A stretch of DNA of 11,361 bases from JAGTVB01 sp964624765. GTDB taxonomy: Bacteria; Pseudomonadota; Gammaproteobacteria; HK1. The notes under the pieces were generated by a model. It was not told where the DNA came from. It saw only the letters and a program-made list of their open reading frames with translations, and searched no databases. The DNA is taken from contig CAZUZO010000115.1 in NCBI GenBank assembly GCA_964624765.1, positions 1 through 11,361 on the forward strand, in the 5' to 3' direction. Position numbers and translations under genes: made by a program. This document shows positions 1-8,128 of the stretch, one piece after another. How positions within the stretch are numbered: position 1 is the stretch's first letter; every line of letters starts with the position of its first letter.

Positions 1-116
1 TCGCCGGCCTCATGATCACCACCGAGGCCATGGTGGCGGAAAAGCCGAAGAAACCGGACGCCGCGCCTGACATGGGCGGTATGGGCGGTATGGGCGGTAT
101 GGGCGGCATGATGTAA
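1..116 (+). CDS. groL: 60 kDa chaperonin GroEL, C-terminal end (partial)
   Basis: The first 116 bases, read from position 3, encode the last 37 residues of GroEL and stop at TAA 114-116. The peptide has the conserved end of the equatorial domain (GLMITTEAMVAEKPK) followed by a PDMGGMGGMGGMGGMM tail. The repeated Gly-Gly-Met tail is the hallmark of bacterial GroEL and projects into the folding cavity. GroEL with GroES refolds proteins in the cytoplasm using ATP. Only the end is present, so the rest of the gene, and presumably groES, lie to the left of the window. Identification from this tail is very secure. Confidence 0.97.
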   Translation, partial: AGLMITTEAMVAEKPKKPDAAPDMGGMGGMGGMGGMM

Positions 117-146
117 CCCCAGCTCACACCCGATCATTCCTGTTTC

Positions 147-176
147 AGCAAGTCCCGCGTTGGCGCGGGGCTTGCT
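147..176 (+). terminator. hairpin downstream of groL, probable terminator
   Basis: AGCAAGTCCCGCG (147-159) pairs with CGCGGGGCTTGCT (164-176) across a TTGG loop. This is a 13-bp stem with a single G-T wobble, 30 bases after the groL stop. No run of T follows, so it lacks the classical intrinsic-terminator tail. It may act as a weak terminator, or as a 3' stabilising structure of the groESL transcript. Confidence 0.6.
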
Positions 177-271
177 CGAACGTATCGACTTCATCTTTAC
201 TTCGCTCCTCTCCACCCTTCCGCTAAACTACAACGGATCTCTCTCAATACCGCGCCACACCCTTTTCGCCC

Positions 272-3169
272 GTGAACCAAGGCAGCGATTCATCCCGCAT
301 CACCCCGGCTACCGATCTAGGCACCCTTGGGCAACGGCGCTTCGATACCCTTGCGGCGCGGATAGAGGAACTTTCGCTGCCGGCTTTCCTCGATCATTCT
401 CCCTCGACCGTCAGCAATGTCTGCCACGTCTTGGCACTGAGCGATTTTGTCAGCAATGCCTGCACACGAGCACCTGAGTTACTGCATGGCCTGATTGCCA
501 GCGGCGATCTCCATCGGACCTACCCGCCGCAGAGGTTCGCCCAAGATGCCACGCAAGCGGTCACCCCGCTTACCGAGGAAGCTGAACTGATGCGGGTACT
601 GCGCCAGCTGCGCACGCGGGAACTGGTGCGCATCGCCTGGCGTGATCTATCGGGTTGGTGCGACCTCGAGACCACGCTGCACGAAACGTCCTTGCTGGCC
701 GATGCGCTCATCGACGCCGCTCTAAAAACCCTTGAGAACTGGCAGCGTCACAAGTTCGGTACGCCCCACGGACACGAGGGTCATGCTCAAACCCTTGTGG
801 TACTGGCCATGGGCAAGCTAGGCTCCAAGGAGCTTAATTTCTCCTCTGACGTCGACCTGGTGTTTGCCTACCCTGAAGCCGGCCAAACGGTCGGAGGCCC
901 GCGAACGCTGACCAACGACGAGTTCTTCGCAAGGCTTGCCCGGCGCCTCGTGCAGGCCCTCGAAACACCCACAGAGAACGGTTTTGTGTATCGCGTCGAT
1001 CTGCGCCTACGCCCGTTTGGAACAAGCGGGCCGGTGGTCATGAGCTTCAACGCCTTAGAGGAGTATTACCAGAGCCACGGACGAGGGTGGGAACGTTTTG
1101 CGCTCACCCGGGCGCGTGCCGTAGCGGGCGATACGCCACAGGGCACCGCCCTGATCGAACGCCTGCGGCCCTTCGTCTACCGTCGCTACCTGGACTACGG
1201 GGTGGTGGACGAAATGCGCGAGCTGAAGAACCTATTGGCCGAGGAAGTTCAGCGCAAGGGCTTACAGTCCAACATCAAGAAAGGGCCAGGAGGTATTCGG
1301 GAAATCGAGTTCCTATGCCAAGCTTTTCAGGTCATCCGGGCTGGCCGGGAGCCGGCGCTTCGTACCCCCCAAACGCTGGAAGTTCTTGCTAAGCTCAAGG
1401 AGCATCGTTATCTGCCCGACCCGGTGGCAACCGAGCTCGCCCTCGCTTATCGGTTCCTTCGCAACGTCGAACACCGCCTACAACAGGTTGACGACCGGCA
1501 AACCCATGCTCTGCCCCAGGACACCCTCGGCCAACGGCGACTCGCACTCGGCATGGGATTCAACGACTGGGAATCCTTCGCTGTCGAATTGGATAACCAT
1601 CGCCAGCGGGTACAAACTCACTTTGACCAGGTGTTTGCCTCGCCAGAGCGCAAGGCAGCTGTTGCCGTCGATCACCTCCAGGGCTTTCGCAACGCCACGC
1701 TAGAACCTGCTGTGGCGCTCCAAGCCTTGAAGGAAGCGGGCTTTGCGGACCCTCAGGGCACCTGGAAGCTGCTCACCGAATTCCGCCGTTCCAGTGCACT
1801 GCGCCTCCTCGGGAAGGCGGGGCAGCAGCGCCTGGAGCGCCTCATGCCGCTGTTGCTCGCCGTCATGGGAAACCGGGGCGAAACCGTCACCACAATGCAG
1901 CGAGTGTTGCAGGTTCTCGAAGCCATCGCCACCCGCAGCGTCTACTTAGCGCTGCTGGTGGAGCAGCCGGTGGTGCTGGAGCAGCTCGTGCGCCTCTGCC
2001 AAGCCAGCCCCTGGATCAGTCGCCAGATTGCCCAGCACCCTTTGCTGCTCGACGAGCTGTTAGATCCCCGCACCCTGTATTCTCCACCGAGCCCGTCAGA
2101 GCTTGACGCGGACATCACGGCACGCCTGCAGCGCATCACCGATAGCGACCCGGAGCGGGAAATGGATGCCGTGCGCCAATTCAAGCGAGCGAACGTGTTG
2201 CGCATCGCGGCCGCGGACATCGCGCAGGTCATGCCGCTGATGGTGGTCAGCGATCACTTGACCGCCGTCGCCGAGGTCGCATTACAAGCAGTCTTGCGGC
2301 TGGCCTGGCGCGACCTCACCGCCCGCCATGGGATCCCGCGCCTTCACCTCGATGGCGCCTATCAAGAAGCCGGCTTTGCGATCGTCGGATATGGCAAACT
2401 CGGGGGTATCGAGTTAGGTTATGGATCCGACCTTGATCTGGTCTTCCTGCACGAAACCGCCGGCACAGAGCAGCATACCGATGGACCACGCAGCCTCGAC
2501 AACGCGGTCTTTTTTAGTCGCCTGGCTCGGCGCATCATTCACTTCCTGAGCGCCCACACTTCCGCAGGGATCCTCTACTCGGTGGATGCTCGACTCCGAC
2601 CGAGCGGCGCCTCCGGTCTGCTGGTGAGCAGCACCCGCGCCTTCAAAGATTACCAGTTGCAATCAGCCTGGACCTGGGAACACCAAGCGCTGGTGCGGGC
2701 ACGGGTTGTGGCAGGTCCTGCAAGACTGCGGCACTGGTTCGATGAGGCACGCCAGAGCGTGCTGTGTCGCCAGCGTGATTCGCTCCAGCTACGTCGCGAC
2801 GTTCGGGACATGCGTGATCGGATGCTAGAGCAGCTCGTTACCAAGCGAGGCGAAGACTTCGACGTCAAGCACGGCCGTGGAGGTATCGCCGACATCGAAT
2901 TTATGGTCCAATATTTGACCTTACGGTGGGCGGTCCAGCTGGGCGATTATCTTCGTTTTACGGACAATATCCGTCTGCTGGAAGGACTTGCCAAGGCGGA
3001 TGTCTTGCCGCCCCAGGATGCCGAGCTGCTCGCCGAGGCCTACCGCAGCTACCGCGCAAAGATTCATGCTCTTGCGCTGCAAGAACAGCCGGCGCTCATC
3101 GGCGCCGGAGAATTGCGAGATTACCGCACCAGCGTGACCGAGCTCTGGAATCGCCTCATGGGCGATTAA
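272..3169 (+). CDS. glnE: bifunctional glutamine synthetase adenylyltransferase / adenylyl-removing enzyme
   Basis: This 965-residue protein is close to the 946 residues of E. coli GlnE. The enzyme attaches AMP to a tyrosine of glutamine synthetase (inactivating it) and removes AMP by phosphorolysis, under control of PII and glutamine, so it sets cytoplasmic ammonia assimilation. Both nucleotidyltransferase halves are intact. The N-terminal adenylyl-removing domain has LNFSSDVDLVF with metal-binding Asp193 and Asp195. The C-terminal adenylyltransferase domain has GKLGGIELGYGSDLDLVF with Asp720 and Asp722. The LDYGVVDEMRELK and KKGPGGIREIEF segments of the first half, and KHGRGGIADIEFMVQY of the second, are also typical. 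The start is GTG 272; no good Shine-Dalgarno sequence precedes it, so the exact N-terminus is less certain, but the conserved SDFV segment at about residue 57 supports roughly this length. It is the first gene of the co-oriented run, about 155 bases after groL. No frameshift or missing residue was seen. Confidence 0.97.
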   Translation: MNQGSDSSRITPATDLGTLGQRRFDTLAARIEELSLPAFLDHSPSTVSNVCHVLALSDFVSNACTRAPELLHGLIASGDLHRTYPPQRFAQDATQAVTPLTEEAELMRVLRQLRTRELVRIAWRDLSGWCDLETTLHETSLLADALIDAALKTLENWQRHKFGTPHGHEGHAQTLVVLAMGKLGSKELNFSSDVDLVFAYPEAGQTVGGPRTLTNDEFFARLARRLVQALETPTENGFVYRVDLRLRPFGTSGPVVMSFNALEEYYQSHGRGWERFALTRARAVAGDTPQGTALIERLRPFVYRRYLDYGVVDEMRELKNLLAEEVQRKGLQSNIKKGPGGIREIEFLCQAFQVIRAGREPALRTPQTLEVLAKLKEHRYLPDPVATELALAYRFLRNVEHRLQQVDDRQTHALPQDTLGQRRLALGMGFNDWESFAVELDNHRQRVQTHFDQVFASPERKAAVAVDHLQGFRNATLEPAVALQALKEAGFADPQGTWKLLTEFRRSSALRLLGKAGQQRLERLMPLLLAVMGNRGETVTTMQRVLQVLEAIATRSVYLALLVEQPVVLEQLVRLCQASPWISRQIAQHPLLLDELLDPRTLYSPPSPSELDADITARLQRITDSDPEREMDAVRQFKRANVLRIAAADIAQVMPLMVVSDHLTAVAEVALQAVLRLAWRDLTARHGIPRLHLDGAYQEAGFAIVGYGKLGGIELGYGSDLDLVFLHETAGTEQHTDGPRSLDNAVFFSRLARRIIHFLSAHTSAGILYSVDARLRPSGASGLLVSSTRAFKDYQLQSAWTWEHQALVRARVVAGPARLRHWFDEARQSVLCRQRDSLQLRRDVRDMRDRMLEQLVTKRGEDFDVKHGRGGIADIEFMVQYLTLRWAVQLGDYLRFTDNIRLLEGLAKADVLPPQDAELLAEAYRSYRAKIHALALQEQPALIGAGELRDYRTSVTELWNRLMGD

Positions 3170-3202
3170 ATGATCGACGTGCAATTCAAAGCCCATGGCT
3201 GA

Positions 3203-3427
3203 CTGAGAAGCTGTTTTAAAAATGTCGCGAGCGCCGGAGTCGCAAGGCGCACAGCGGCGACAAAATCGTCGGGAACGATTTTGAACAGCGTTAAGCTGGC
3301 CCCGAAGGGGCGAGCCCCAGGGATGGGGCGAGTAACCACCGGAGTGTACAAGGGAGTACATGAGGATGGCGAGCCGCTGCGCAACGCAGCTATGACAAGC
3401 GCAGCAGTTTTTAAAACAGCTTCTGAG
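3203..3427. repeat. MITE-like inverted-repeat element 1 between glnE and ilvE
   Basis: The 20 bases at 3203-3222 (CTGAGAAGCTGTTTTAAAAA) are the reverse complement of 3408-3427 with one mismatch, giving a 225-bp element with long terminal inverted repeats and no coding capacity. The interior is GC-rich and full of short hairpins, including the module at 3266-3337. CTGA occurs at both edges (3203-3206 and 3423-3426), but it overlaps the inverted repeat, so a target duplication cannot be separated cleanly. Its termini and subterminal bases (GTCGCGAGCG inside the left end, CAACGC-GCTAT before the right end) resemble the element at 8663-8804, so the two look like members of one non-autonomous family. 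No transposase in the window obviously matches these ends. Confidence 0.8.
3266..3337 (+). repeat. hairpin-rich repeat module, copy A
   Basis: A roughly 72-base segment centred on GAACAGCG...AAGCTGGCCCCGAAGGGGCGAGCCCCAGGGATGGGGCGAGTAA (split here for brevity) recurs at 8363-8434. It contains consecutive short hairpins: AATCGT/ACGATT around CGGGA, GCCCC/GGGGC around GAA, and GCCCC/GGGGC around the AGGGAT loop. It lies inside inverted-repeat element 1. It resembles intergenic REP-like repeats of gammaproteobacteria; that resemblance is from memory and has not been searched. Confidence 0.75.
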
Positions 3428-3440
3428 CCCCTGGGCGACA

Positions 3441-3446
3441 GAGGAA
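3441..3446 (+). promoter_or_regulatory. ribosome binding site of ilvE
   Basis: GAGGAA lies 7 bases before ATG 3454, supporting that start for ilvE. It begins only 14 bases after the end of inverted-repeat element 1, so the element stops just short of the translation signal. Confidence 0.7.
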
Positions 3447-3453
3447 AAACAGT

Positions 3454-4374
3454 ATGACGATGGATAATCGCGATGGGGTGATCTGGCTCGACGGTGAGCT
3501 CATCCCCTGGCGCGAAGCCAAGACGCATGTGTTGACCCACAGCCTACACTACGGGATGGCGGTGTTCGAGGGCGTGCGCGCCTACAACGGGAAGCACACC
3601 GCGATATTTCGCCTGCAGGACCACACCGACCGCCTGTACCGATCGGCCCACATCCTCGGCATGAAGATACCGTTCGACAAGACCATCCTGATGGAGGCCC
3701 AACGCCGGGTCGTCCGCGACAACGGACTGAAATCGGGGTACATTCGTCCCATCTGTTATTACGGCGCCGAGGGCATGGGCCTGCGGGCAGACACCCTCTC
3801 TGTACATGTGGCGGTGGCAGCGTGGGAATGGGGCGCCTATCTCGGCGCGGAAAACATGGAGCGCGGTATTCGGATTCGCACCTCATCCTATTCACGCCAC
3901 CATGTGAATTCCGCCATGTGTAAAGCGAAGGCCACAGGCAATTACCTAAACTCCATGCTGGCGTTACAAGAAGCTCTGGCTTGCGGTTATGATGAAGCAT
4001 TGATGTTGGATTCGCACGGCTATGTTGCCGAGGGCAGCGGCGAGAATATCTTTATTGTACGCAACGGGACCCTGTATACCCCCGATCTCACCTCAGCTCT
4101 GGAAGGCATCACCCGGGACACCACCGTGGCGTTGGCCGAGGAGATCGGGATCCGCGTGCTAGAGAAGCGCATCACCCGGGACGAAATCTACGTCGCCGAC
4201 GAAGCCTTTTTCACCGGTACCGCCGCCGAGATCACCCCGATCCGCGAGCTCGATGGGCGCCTCATCGGCACCGGCCACCGAGGCCCCATCACCGAGCGCC
4301 TGCAGTCGCTTTTTTTCGAGCAAGTCTACGGCAGGCGCCGCGAACATTCGGAGTGGCTCACCGCCGTCGATTAA
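3454..4374 (+). CDS. ilvE: branched-chain amino acid aminotransferase
   Basis: This 306-residue class IV PLP-dependent aminotransferase matches E. coli IlvE (309 residues). It transfers the amino group between glutamate and the 2-oxo acids of valine, leucine and isoleucine, the last step of branched-chain amino acid synthesis, in the cytoplasm. The start region has GVIWLDGELIPW and the typical SLHYGMAVFEGVRAY. The PLP Schiff-base lysine is Lys159 in CKAKATGNYLNS, at the same number as in E. coli, and the family signature around Glu193 (VAEGSGENIF) is present, as is FFTGTAAEITPI near the end. ATG 3454 is chosen because of the GAGGAA ribosome site and N-terminal match. The gene is separated from glnE by inverted-repeat element 1 and followed 64 bases later by the zinc-finger gene. 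Confidence 0.97.
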   Translation: MTMDNRDGVIWLDGELIPWREAKTHVLTHSLHYGMAVFEGVRAYNGKHTAIFRLQDHTDRLYRSAHILGMKIPFDKTILMEAQRRVVRDNGLKSGYIRPICYYGAEGMGLRADTLSVHVAVAAWEWGAYLGAENMERGIRIRTSSYSRHHVNSAMCKAKATGNYLNSMLALQEALACGYDEALMLDSHGYVAEGSGENIFIVRNGTLYTPDLTSALEGITRDTTVALAEEIGIRVLEKRITRDEIYVADEAFFTGTAAEITPIRELDGRLIGTGHRGPITERLQSLFFEQVYGRRREHSEWLTAVD

Positions 4375-4438
4375 CTCGCCAAGCCTCTGGCAGGCCAGCC
4401 AAGACACCGAAAGAACTCAAACCTGTGGAGATCTCACC

Positions 4439-4639
4439 GTGCCCGTGCACAACGCTAACGCTGAGCAGACCCCTGCCCGCCATGAAGTGACTCGGGCAGA
4501 CTTACCGCTCAGTTGCCCCATGCCCAGCATGGAACTCTGGAATTACCATCCTCGGGTATATCTGCCCATCGAAAAGACGGGCTACGCCAAGTGCCCCTAC
4601 TGCGGATCGGAATTCATCCTGTTAGACAGCGCCACCTGA
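4439..4639 (+). CDS. small CHCC-type zinc-finger protein
   Basis: This 66-residue protein belongs to the zf-CHCC family (NDUFS6-like zinc ribbon, Pfam PF10276). The likely zinc ligands are Cys26, His37, Cys52 and Cys55 in the pattern SCP...NYHPRVYLPI...KCPYCGSEF; HPRVYL and CPYCG are the most diagnostic parts. Start choice: the frame is open into ilvE from 4253, but GTG 4439 has GGAG (4427-4430) 8 bases upstream and gives the usual family length, so the longer version is rejected. It sits between ilvE and waaF on the same strand, a location known for this family in gammaproteobacteria. Family members are mostly uncharacterised in bacteria; the mitochondrial relative binds zinc in respiratory complex I, but a role in NADH dehydrogenase here would be speculation. 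Confidence 0.88.
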   Translation: MPVHNANAEQTPARHEVTRADLPLSCPMPSMELWNYHPRVYLPIEKTGYAKCPYCGSEFILLDSAT

Positions 4640-4709
4640 TGCCTGGCCCCTGTTGATAAGGCATGGTTCTGTTCGATCGCGCCATAAGCAAACGTGTCGG
4701 CTGTCTAGG

Positions 4710-5753
4710 GTGGCTGTAAGGTTAAACGCTGGCGCTATCTTGGTCATCGGGCCTTCGTGGGTCGGTGACATGATGATGGCACAGAGCCTGTTTAAGGTCA
4801 TCAAGCAACGCTCGCCGCATTTTTCCATCGATGTACTAGCACCGTCCTGGAGTGGCCCGCTATTGCGCCACATGCCGGAGATCCGACAAGCCATCGAGCT
4901 GCCCGTCGGCCACGGCACGCTGGCACTTGGTTTGCGCCGCCGGCTCGCGCGCAGCCTGCTCGGCGCCGGCTACCAGCAGGCCATCGTATTGCCCAACTCC
5001 TTTAAATCGGCCTTGATCCCGTGGTGGGCTCGCATCCCGCGGCGCACAGGCTACTTAGGTGAGCTGCGTTACGGGCTGTTAAACGATCGGCGCGCGGTCG
5101 ATGCCCAGCGTCTCCCCCGTACCGTGGAACGTTACGTGGCCCTCGGCCTCGAGCCCGAGGAGCCCTTCCCCGATCACTATCCCCTGCCCAGGCTGGAGGT
5201 GGATGCTACTCTGGCAACAGCGACGCTGAGCCAGTTCGGGCTTCCCCGAGGGGACCAACCTGTGCTCGCACTCTGTCCCGGGGCAGCCTATGGGCCGGCT
5301 AAACGCTGGCCCGCGCCGTATTTTGGCGCCGTGGCCAAAGCCATGCTCGATCAGGGGTGGGGAGTTTGGGTGCTTGGTTCCGATGCTGACCGAACCAGTG
5401 CTGCAGCGGTATGTGACGCCGCGGGGAGCCGATGTGTGGATCTAGCCGGTCGAACAACACTGGAACAGACCATCGACTTGCTACAGCGGGCCGACGCTGT
5501 GGTCACCAATGATTCAGGCCTCATGCATGTCGCGGCCGGGCTGAATCGGCGGGTGGTCGCCATCTACGGTTCGTCGGATCCCGCCTTCACGCCACCTCTT
5601 AGCCCGCTCTCACGCGTCGAACATCTAGGCCTCTCCTGCAGCCCCTGCTTCGCTCGAGAATGTCGGTTCGGCCACACCCGCTGTCTAACCGATCTGCTGC
5701 CCGATCGGGTGATCGAGGCGCTGCAGCGAGTGCTCGCGCACATGACGGACTAG
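4710..5753 (+). CDS. waaF: lipopolysaccharide heptosyltransferase II
   Basis: WaaF transfers the second L-glycero-D-manno-heptose from ADP-heptose to the inner core of lipopolysaccharide at the cytoplasmic face of the inner membrane. The N-terminal ILVIGPSWVGDMMMAQSLFK is almost identical to E. coli WaaF. Other GT9 signatures are LPNSFKSALIPWW, RTGYLGELRYGLLNDRR, the donor-site segment CPGAAYGPAKRWP, and VVTNDSGLMHVAAGLNRRVVAIYG, with the NDSG Asp codon at 5511. The start is uncertain: the frame is open from TTG 4653, but GTG 4710 gives 347 residues against 348 in E. coli, and neither has a convincing ribosome site; TTG 4740 would start directly at LVIGPSW. The gene begins about 70 bases after the zinc-finger gene and probably heads the surface-sugar block with the ligase and glycosyltransferase that follow. 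Confidence 0.95.
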   Translation: MAVRLNAGAILVIGPSWVGDMMMAQSLFKVIKQRSPHFSIDVLAPSWSGPLLRHMPEIRQAIELPVGHGTLALGLRRRLARSLLGAGYQQAIVLPNSFKSALIPWWARIPRRTGYLGELRYGLLNDRRAVDAQRLPRTVERYVALGLEPEEPFPDHYPLPRLEVDATLATATLSQFGLPRGDQPVLALCPGAAYGPAKRWPAPYFGAVAKAMLDQGWGVWVLGSDADRTSAAAVCDAAGSRCVDLAGRTTLEQTIDLLQRADAVVTNDSGLMHVAAGLNRRVVAIYGSSDPAFTPPLSPLSRVEHLGLSCSPCFARECRFGHTRCLTDLLPDRVIEALQRVLAHMTD

Positions 5754-5915
5754 TCTATTGTGCTCCGGGATGACATCACCGGCGTTGCTCATCGTTTCGG
5801 CAGCTAGATGACCTTTGCCCCTTGGGGCAACCGAAGGCTTGGGCGCCAACGGTGTGCTCAAGAGCAACCCTGACGAAACGATGACTATGGCCTCGTTCAG
5901 GGCAATACGGCTCAA
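5754..5915 (+). other. intergenic region with nested inverted repeats between waaF and the ligase gene
   Basis: This 162-base gap has no credible ORF. TCATCGTTTCG (5789-5799) is the exact reverse complement of CGAAACGATGA (5874-5884), and GTTGCTC (5784-5790) pairs with GAGCAAC (5862-5868). A smaller hairpin TTGCCC-CTTG-GGGCAA sits at 5815-5830. The arms could fold into a long stem in the waaF-ligase transcript. No T tract follows, so a simple intrinsic terminator is not supported. Its function is unknown. Confidence 0.4.
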
Positions 5916-7121
5916 ATGAATCACCGTTCCTATATCACCTTCTCGGCACGTTGCGAGCTGGCGAGTAAATGGCTTAGCATCGCCGCCATCGTCTCGATTC
6001 CGCTCTCCACCGCCGCAACTTCCATCATCACCGGCTTAATTGTCCCCGCGTGGTTAGCAGCAGGCGATTATCATCGGCGGCTGCGCCAGATTCGATCGCA
6101 CGCCGTTGCCTTATGGGCGCTGGCATTGCTGGCGTTATTGATTATAGGTGTCTTCTATTCGTCGGCGACAACAGAGGAGGCTCTACACGGTCTTAAAAAA
6201 TACAGTAAGCTGCTCTGGATCCCCGTATTTATTACCATCTTGCATGAGCCGCTATGGCAACGCCGGGGTTACTATGCTTTCCTTGGGGCTATGCTGCTAG
6301 TATTGGTAGCTTCTTACTCCCAACTTCTAGGCTTGCTGCCCGTCGGTCCCGATGGCCACGAATACAATTTTTTCAAGAGCCGTATTGCCCATGGGATCTT
6401 CATGGCATATACCCTTTATCTTTTTCTACACCATTTATGGATGGAACCCGAAAGGCGAGCACTGTGGCTATTGTTGATTGCGGTAGCGGGCTATAACCTG
6501 TTTTTTATGGTGCAGGGCCGTAGCGGTTACCTTGTATTCTTTGCGCTAATCATGCTCTATATGTATCAGCGTTGGCGCTCGCGCGGCCTGATCTTATCCC
6601 TTTTGATCGCCGTCTGCCTTCTCAGTTCTATGTTGCTAACCTCGCCGGCATTCAAAGCCCGCATCCACGAAACAATTTCCGACATTAGGCATTATCAGCA
6701 ACAAGACAGTTACACTGCCACCGGCTTGCGCCTTGAATTCTATGTTAATACTTTCATGTTGATTACCAAACACCCCCTTCTCGGTGGTGGGACCGGTAGT
6801 TTTAAATCGGAGTATGCTGCCCTCACCGCCGAGCACCAGTTGCATGAGACGGGCAATCCCCACAGTGAATATCTCCTCATAGCCACTCAGCTAGGCCTTT
6901 TAGGAATCGGCGTTCTTTTCATGCTGGGTTATCGCCAGTGGCAATTGAGCCACCGACTGAAACTGCCGTTTCAAGTCGCCGCCCAGGGTTTGCTGGTGAC
7001 CATGGCGGTGGGTTGTTTGTTTAACTCGCTGCTCATGGACTTTTCCGAGGGGCACTTTTACACCTGCCTGACAGGCCTTTATTATGGCTACCTCGCTCGA
7101 CCGTCAGGCACGCGAGAATAA
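5916..7121 (+). CDS. O-antigen ligase family membrane protein
   Basis: This 401-residue polytopic membrane protein of the Wzy/WaaL superfamily (Pfam Wzy_C type) has roughly 10-12 hydrophobic segments: about residues 18-49, 64-82, 97-110, 116-138, 158-175, 183-199, 203-218, 225-243, then a large polar loop (about 244-315), and 317-338, 352-372, 378-393. Members join O-antigen or other polymers to lipid A-core in the periplasm, or polymerise O units. Arg202 in VQGRSGYLVFF and His316 in GNPHSEYLLIATQLGLLG look like the arginine and histidine essential in WaaL; Arg272 in the loop may be another. Location directly after waaF favours the ligase role, but sequence alone does not separate ligase from polymerase. 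ATG 5916 has only a weak, distant AGGG upstream. Base composition is lower in GC than in glnE or waaF, as is common for O-antigen genes. Confidence 0.82.
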   Translation: MNHRSYITFSARCELASKWLSIAAIVSIPLSTAATSIITGLIVPAWLAAGDYHRRLRQIRSHAVALWALALLALLIIGVFYSSATTEEALHGLKKYSKLLWIPVFITILHEPLWQRRGYYAFLGAMLLVLVASYSQLLGLLPVGPDGHEYNFFKSRIAHGIFMAYTLYLFLHHLWMEPERRALWLLLIAVAGYNLFFMVQGRSGYLVFFALIMLYMYQRWRSRGLILSLLIAVCLLSSMLLTSPAFKARIHETISDIRHYQQQDSYTATGLRLEFYVNTFMLITKHPLLGGGTGSFKSEYAALTAEHQLHETGNPHSEYLLIATQLGLLGIGVLFMLGYRQWQLSHRLKLPFQVAAQGLLVTMAVGCLFNSLLMDFSEGHFYTCLTGLYYGYLARPSGTRE

Positions 7122-7184
7122 AGGAATACTCAGCGAATTCCTGGAACCATATTTCCAGAACTGTCCTCTCTACAGCGACGGCAT

Positions 7185-8105
7185 ATGATCAAAACCAGCA
7201 TCATCGTGACAACGTATAATCGACCCGATGCGCTTCATGCGGTGTTGGATTCGCTTGCTCAGCAGACCCATGCCCCTGGTGAAGTATTGGTTGCCGATGA
7301 CGGATCTGGCCCACAAACGGCACAGTGCGTTCAGTTCTGGCAGACACGAGTACGCTTCGCTCTGCACCATGCCTGGCAGCACGACAATGGGTTTCGCGCT
7401 GGCGCCGTACGCAATCGGGCAATTGCCCATTCCTCCGCAGATTACCTCATCTTTCTGGACGGCGATTGCCTCGCCTTTCCAGATTTCGTCCGCCGACATC
7501 TCGAGCTCGCGGAGCCGGGTTGGTTTTTGGTCGGAAACCGAGTTCTCTTGAATCAAAGCTTGACTGAGCGAATCCTTTCGGGCCTGGAGAATCCGTTTCG
7601 TTGGTCCCCATGGCAGTGGTTGCGCGCCCGAGGGCGCGCTGAAACCAATCGGCTAGCTCCGCTGCTACGGGTATCTGATGGATTGTGGCGTAAGTGCCGC
7701 CGACAGCGCTGGCAAGGGGTGCACAGCTGCAATCTTGGCGTGTGGCGTAACGACGCAATTGCGATTAACGGTTTTGACGAACGCTATCAAGGATGGGGGC
7801 ACGAAGATGCCGATCTCATCGTGCGCTTACTACGTCGTGGTATTAGGCGAAAAGATGGACAATGCGCCGTGCCTGTAGCGCATCTATGGCATGAGAAAAA
7901 TGATCGATCCAAAGAAACGGAGAATAGGGAACGTCTGAAAAGCGTTGTCGAGAATTCAAACGCAATAAGAGCGATTCATGGAGTAGACCAATATTTGGAT
8001 CATCGCAGCCAAATGCCACCAGGAAATGCGTCTCTAGAGGGCCTTCGACACGGCATATGCGGACCTGAAACGGGTTTAGACCAGACCGAAGGCGTACGTC
8101 CATGA
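7185..8105 (+). CDS. family 2 glycosyltransferase (probable LPS core or surface glycan)
   Basis: This 306-residue GT-A fold glycosyltransferase begins TSIIVTTYNRPDALHAVLDSL and continues with VLVADDGS (donor nucleotide site, about 34-41). NGFRAGAVRNRAI (68-80) and LDGDCLAFPDF (91-101) carry the metal-binding DxD-like motif. FDERYQGWGHEDADLIVRLLRRG (about 197-219, split as seen) resembles the C-terminal galactosyltransferase-type domain (Pfam Glyco_transf_7C), whose acidic residues serve in catalysis. No membrane segment is seen, so it should act in the cytoplasm. Its place 63 bases after the ligase gene suggests it adds a sugar to the LPS core; donor and acceptor cannot be read from sequence. 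ATG 7185 is chosen because the family fold starts immediately. The last 30 or so residues look unlike a domain and end right at the start of mobile-element debris. Confidence 0.88.
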   Translation: MIKTSIIVTTYNRPDALHAVLDSLAQQTHAPGEVLVADDGSGPQTAQCVQFWQTRVRFALHHAWQHDNGFRAGAVRNRAIAHSSADYLIFLDGDCLAFPDFVRRHLELAEPGWFLVGNRVLLNQSLTERILSGLENPFRWSPWQWLRARGRAETNRLAPLLRVSDGLWRKCRRQRWQGVHSCNLGVWRNDAIAINGFDERYQGWGHEDADLIVRLLRRGIRRKDGQCAVPVAHLWHEKNDRSKETENRERLKSVVENSNAIRAIHGVDQYLDHRSQMPPGNASLEGLRHGICGPETGLDQTEGVRP

Positions 8106-8128
8106 GCCCGTACTCGTTCATCCCTCTC

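Noticed and set aside
60..116. Short tandem repeat of GGCGGTATG-like units
   Set aside because: This is the coding sequence of the GroEL GGM tail, not a separate repeat locus.
3166..3540. Minus-strand ORFs of 124 and 146 codons over the glnE-ilvE gap (2921-3361 and 3166-3540)
   Set aside because: They lie across inverted-repeat element 1 and the antisense of glnE and ilvE. The peptide RPIPGARPFG comes from the repeat module and recurs with copy B, so these are translated repeats, not genes.
3500..4000. 166-codon minus-strand ORF inside ilvE
   Set aside because: It is antisense to a secure aminotransferase gene, with Arg/Cys/Pro-rich composition typical of a shadow frame in GC-rich DNA.
4253..4438. 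Long form of the zinc-finger gene starting inside ilvE
   Set aside because: The extra 62 residues overlap ilvE, are low complexity, and exceed the family length; GTG 4439 has a proper ribosome site.
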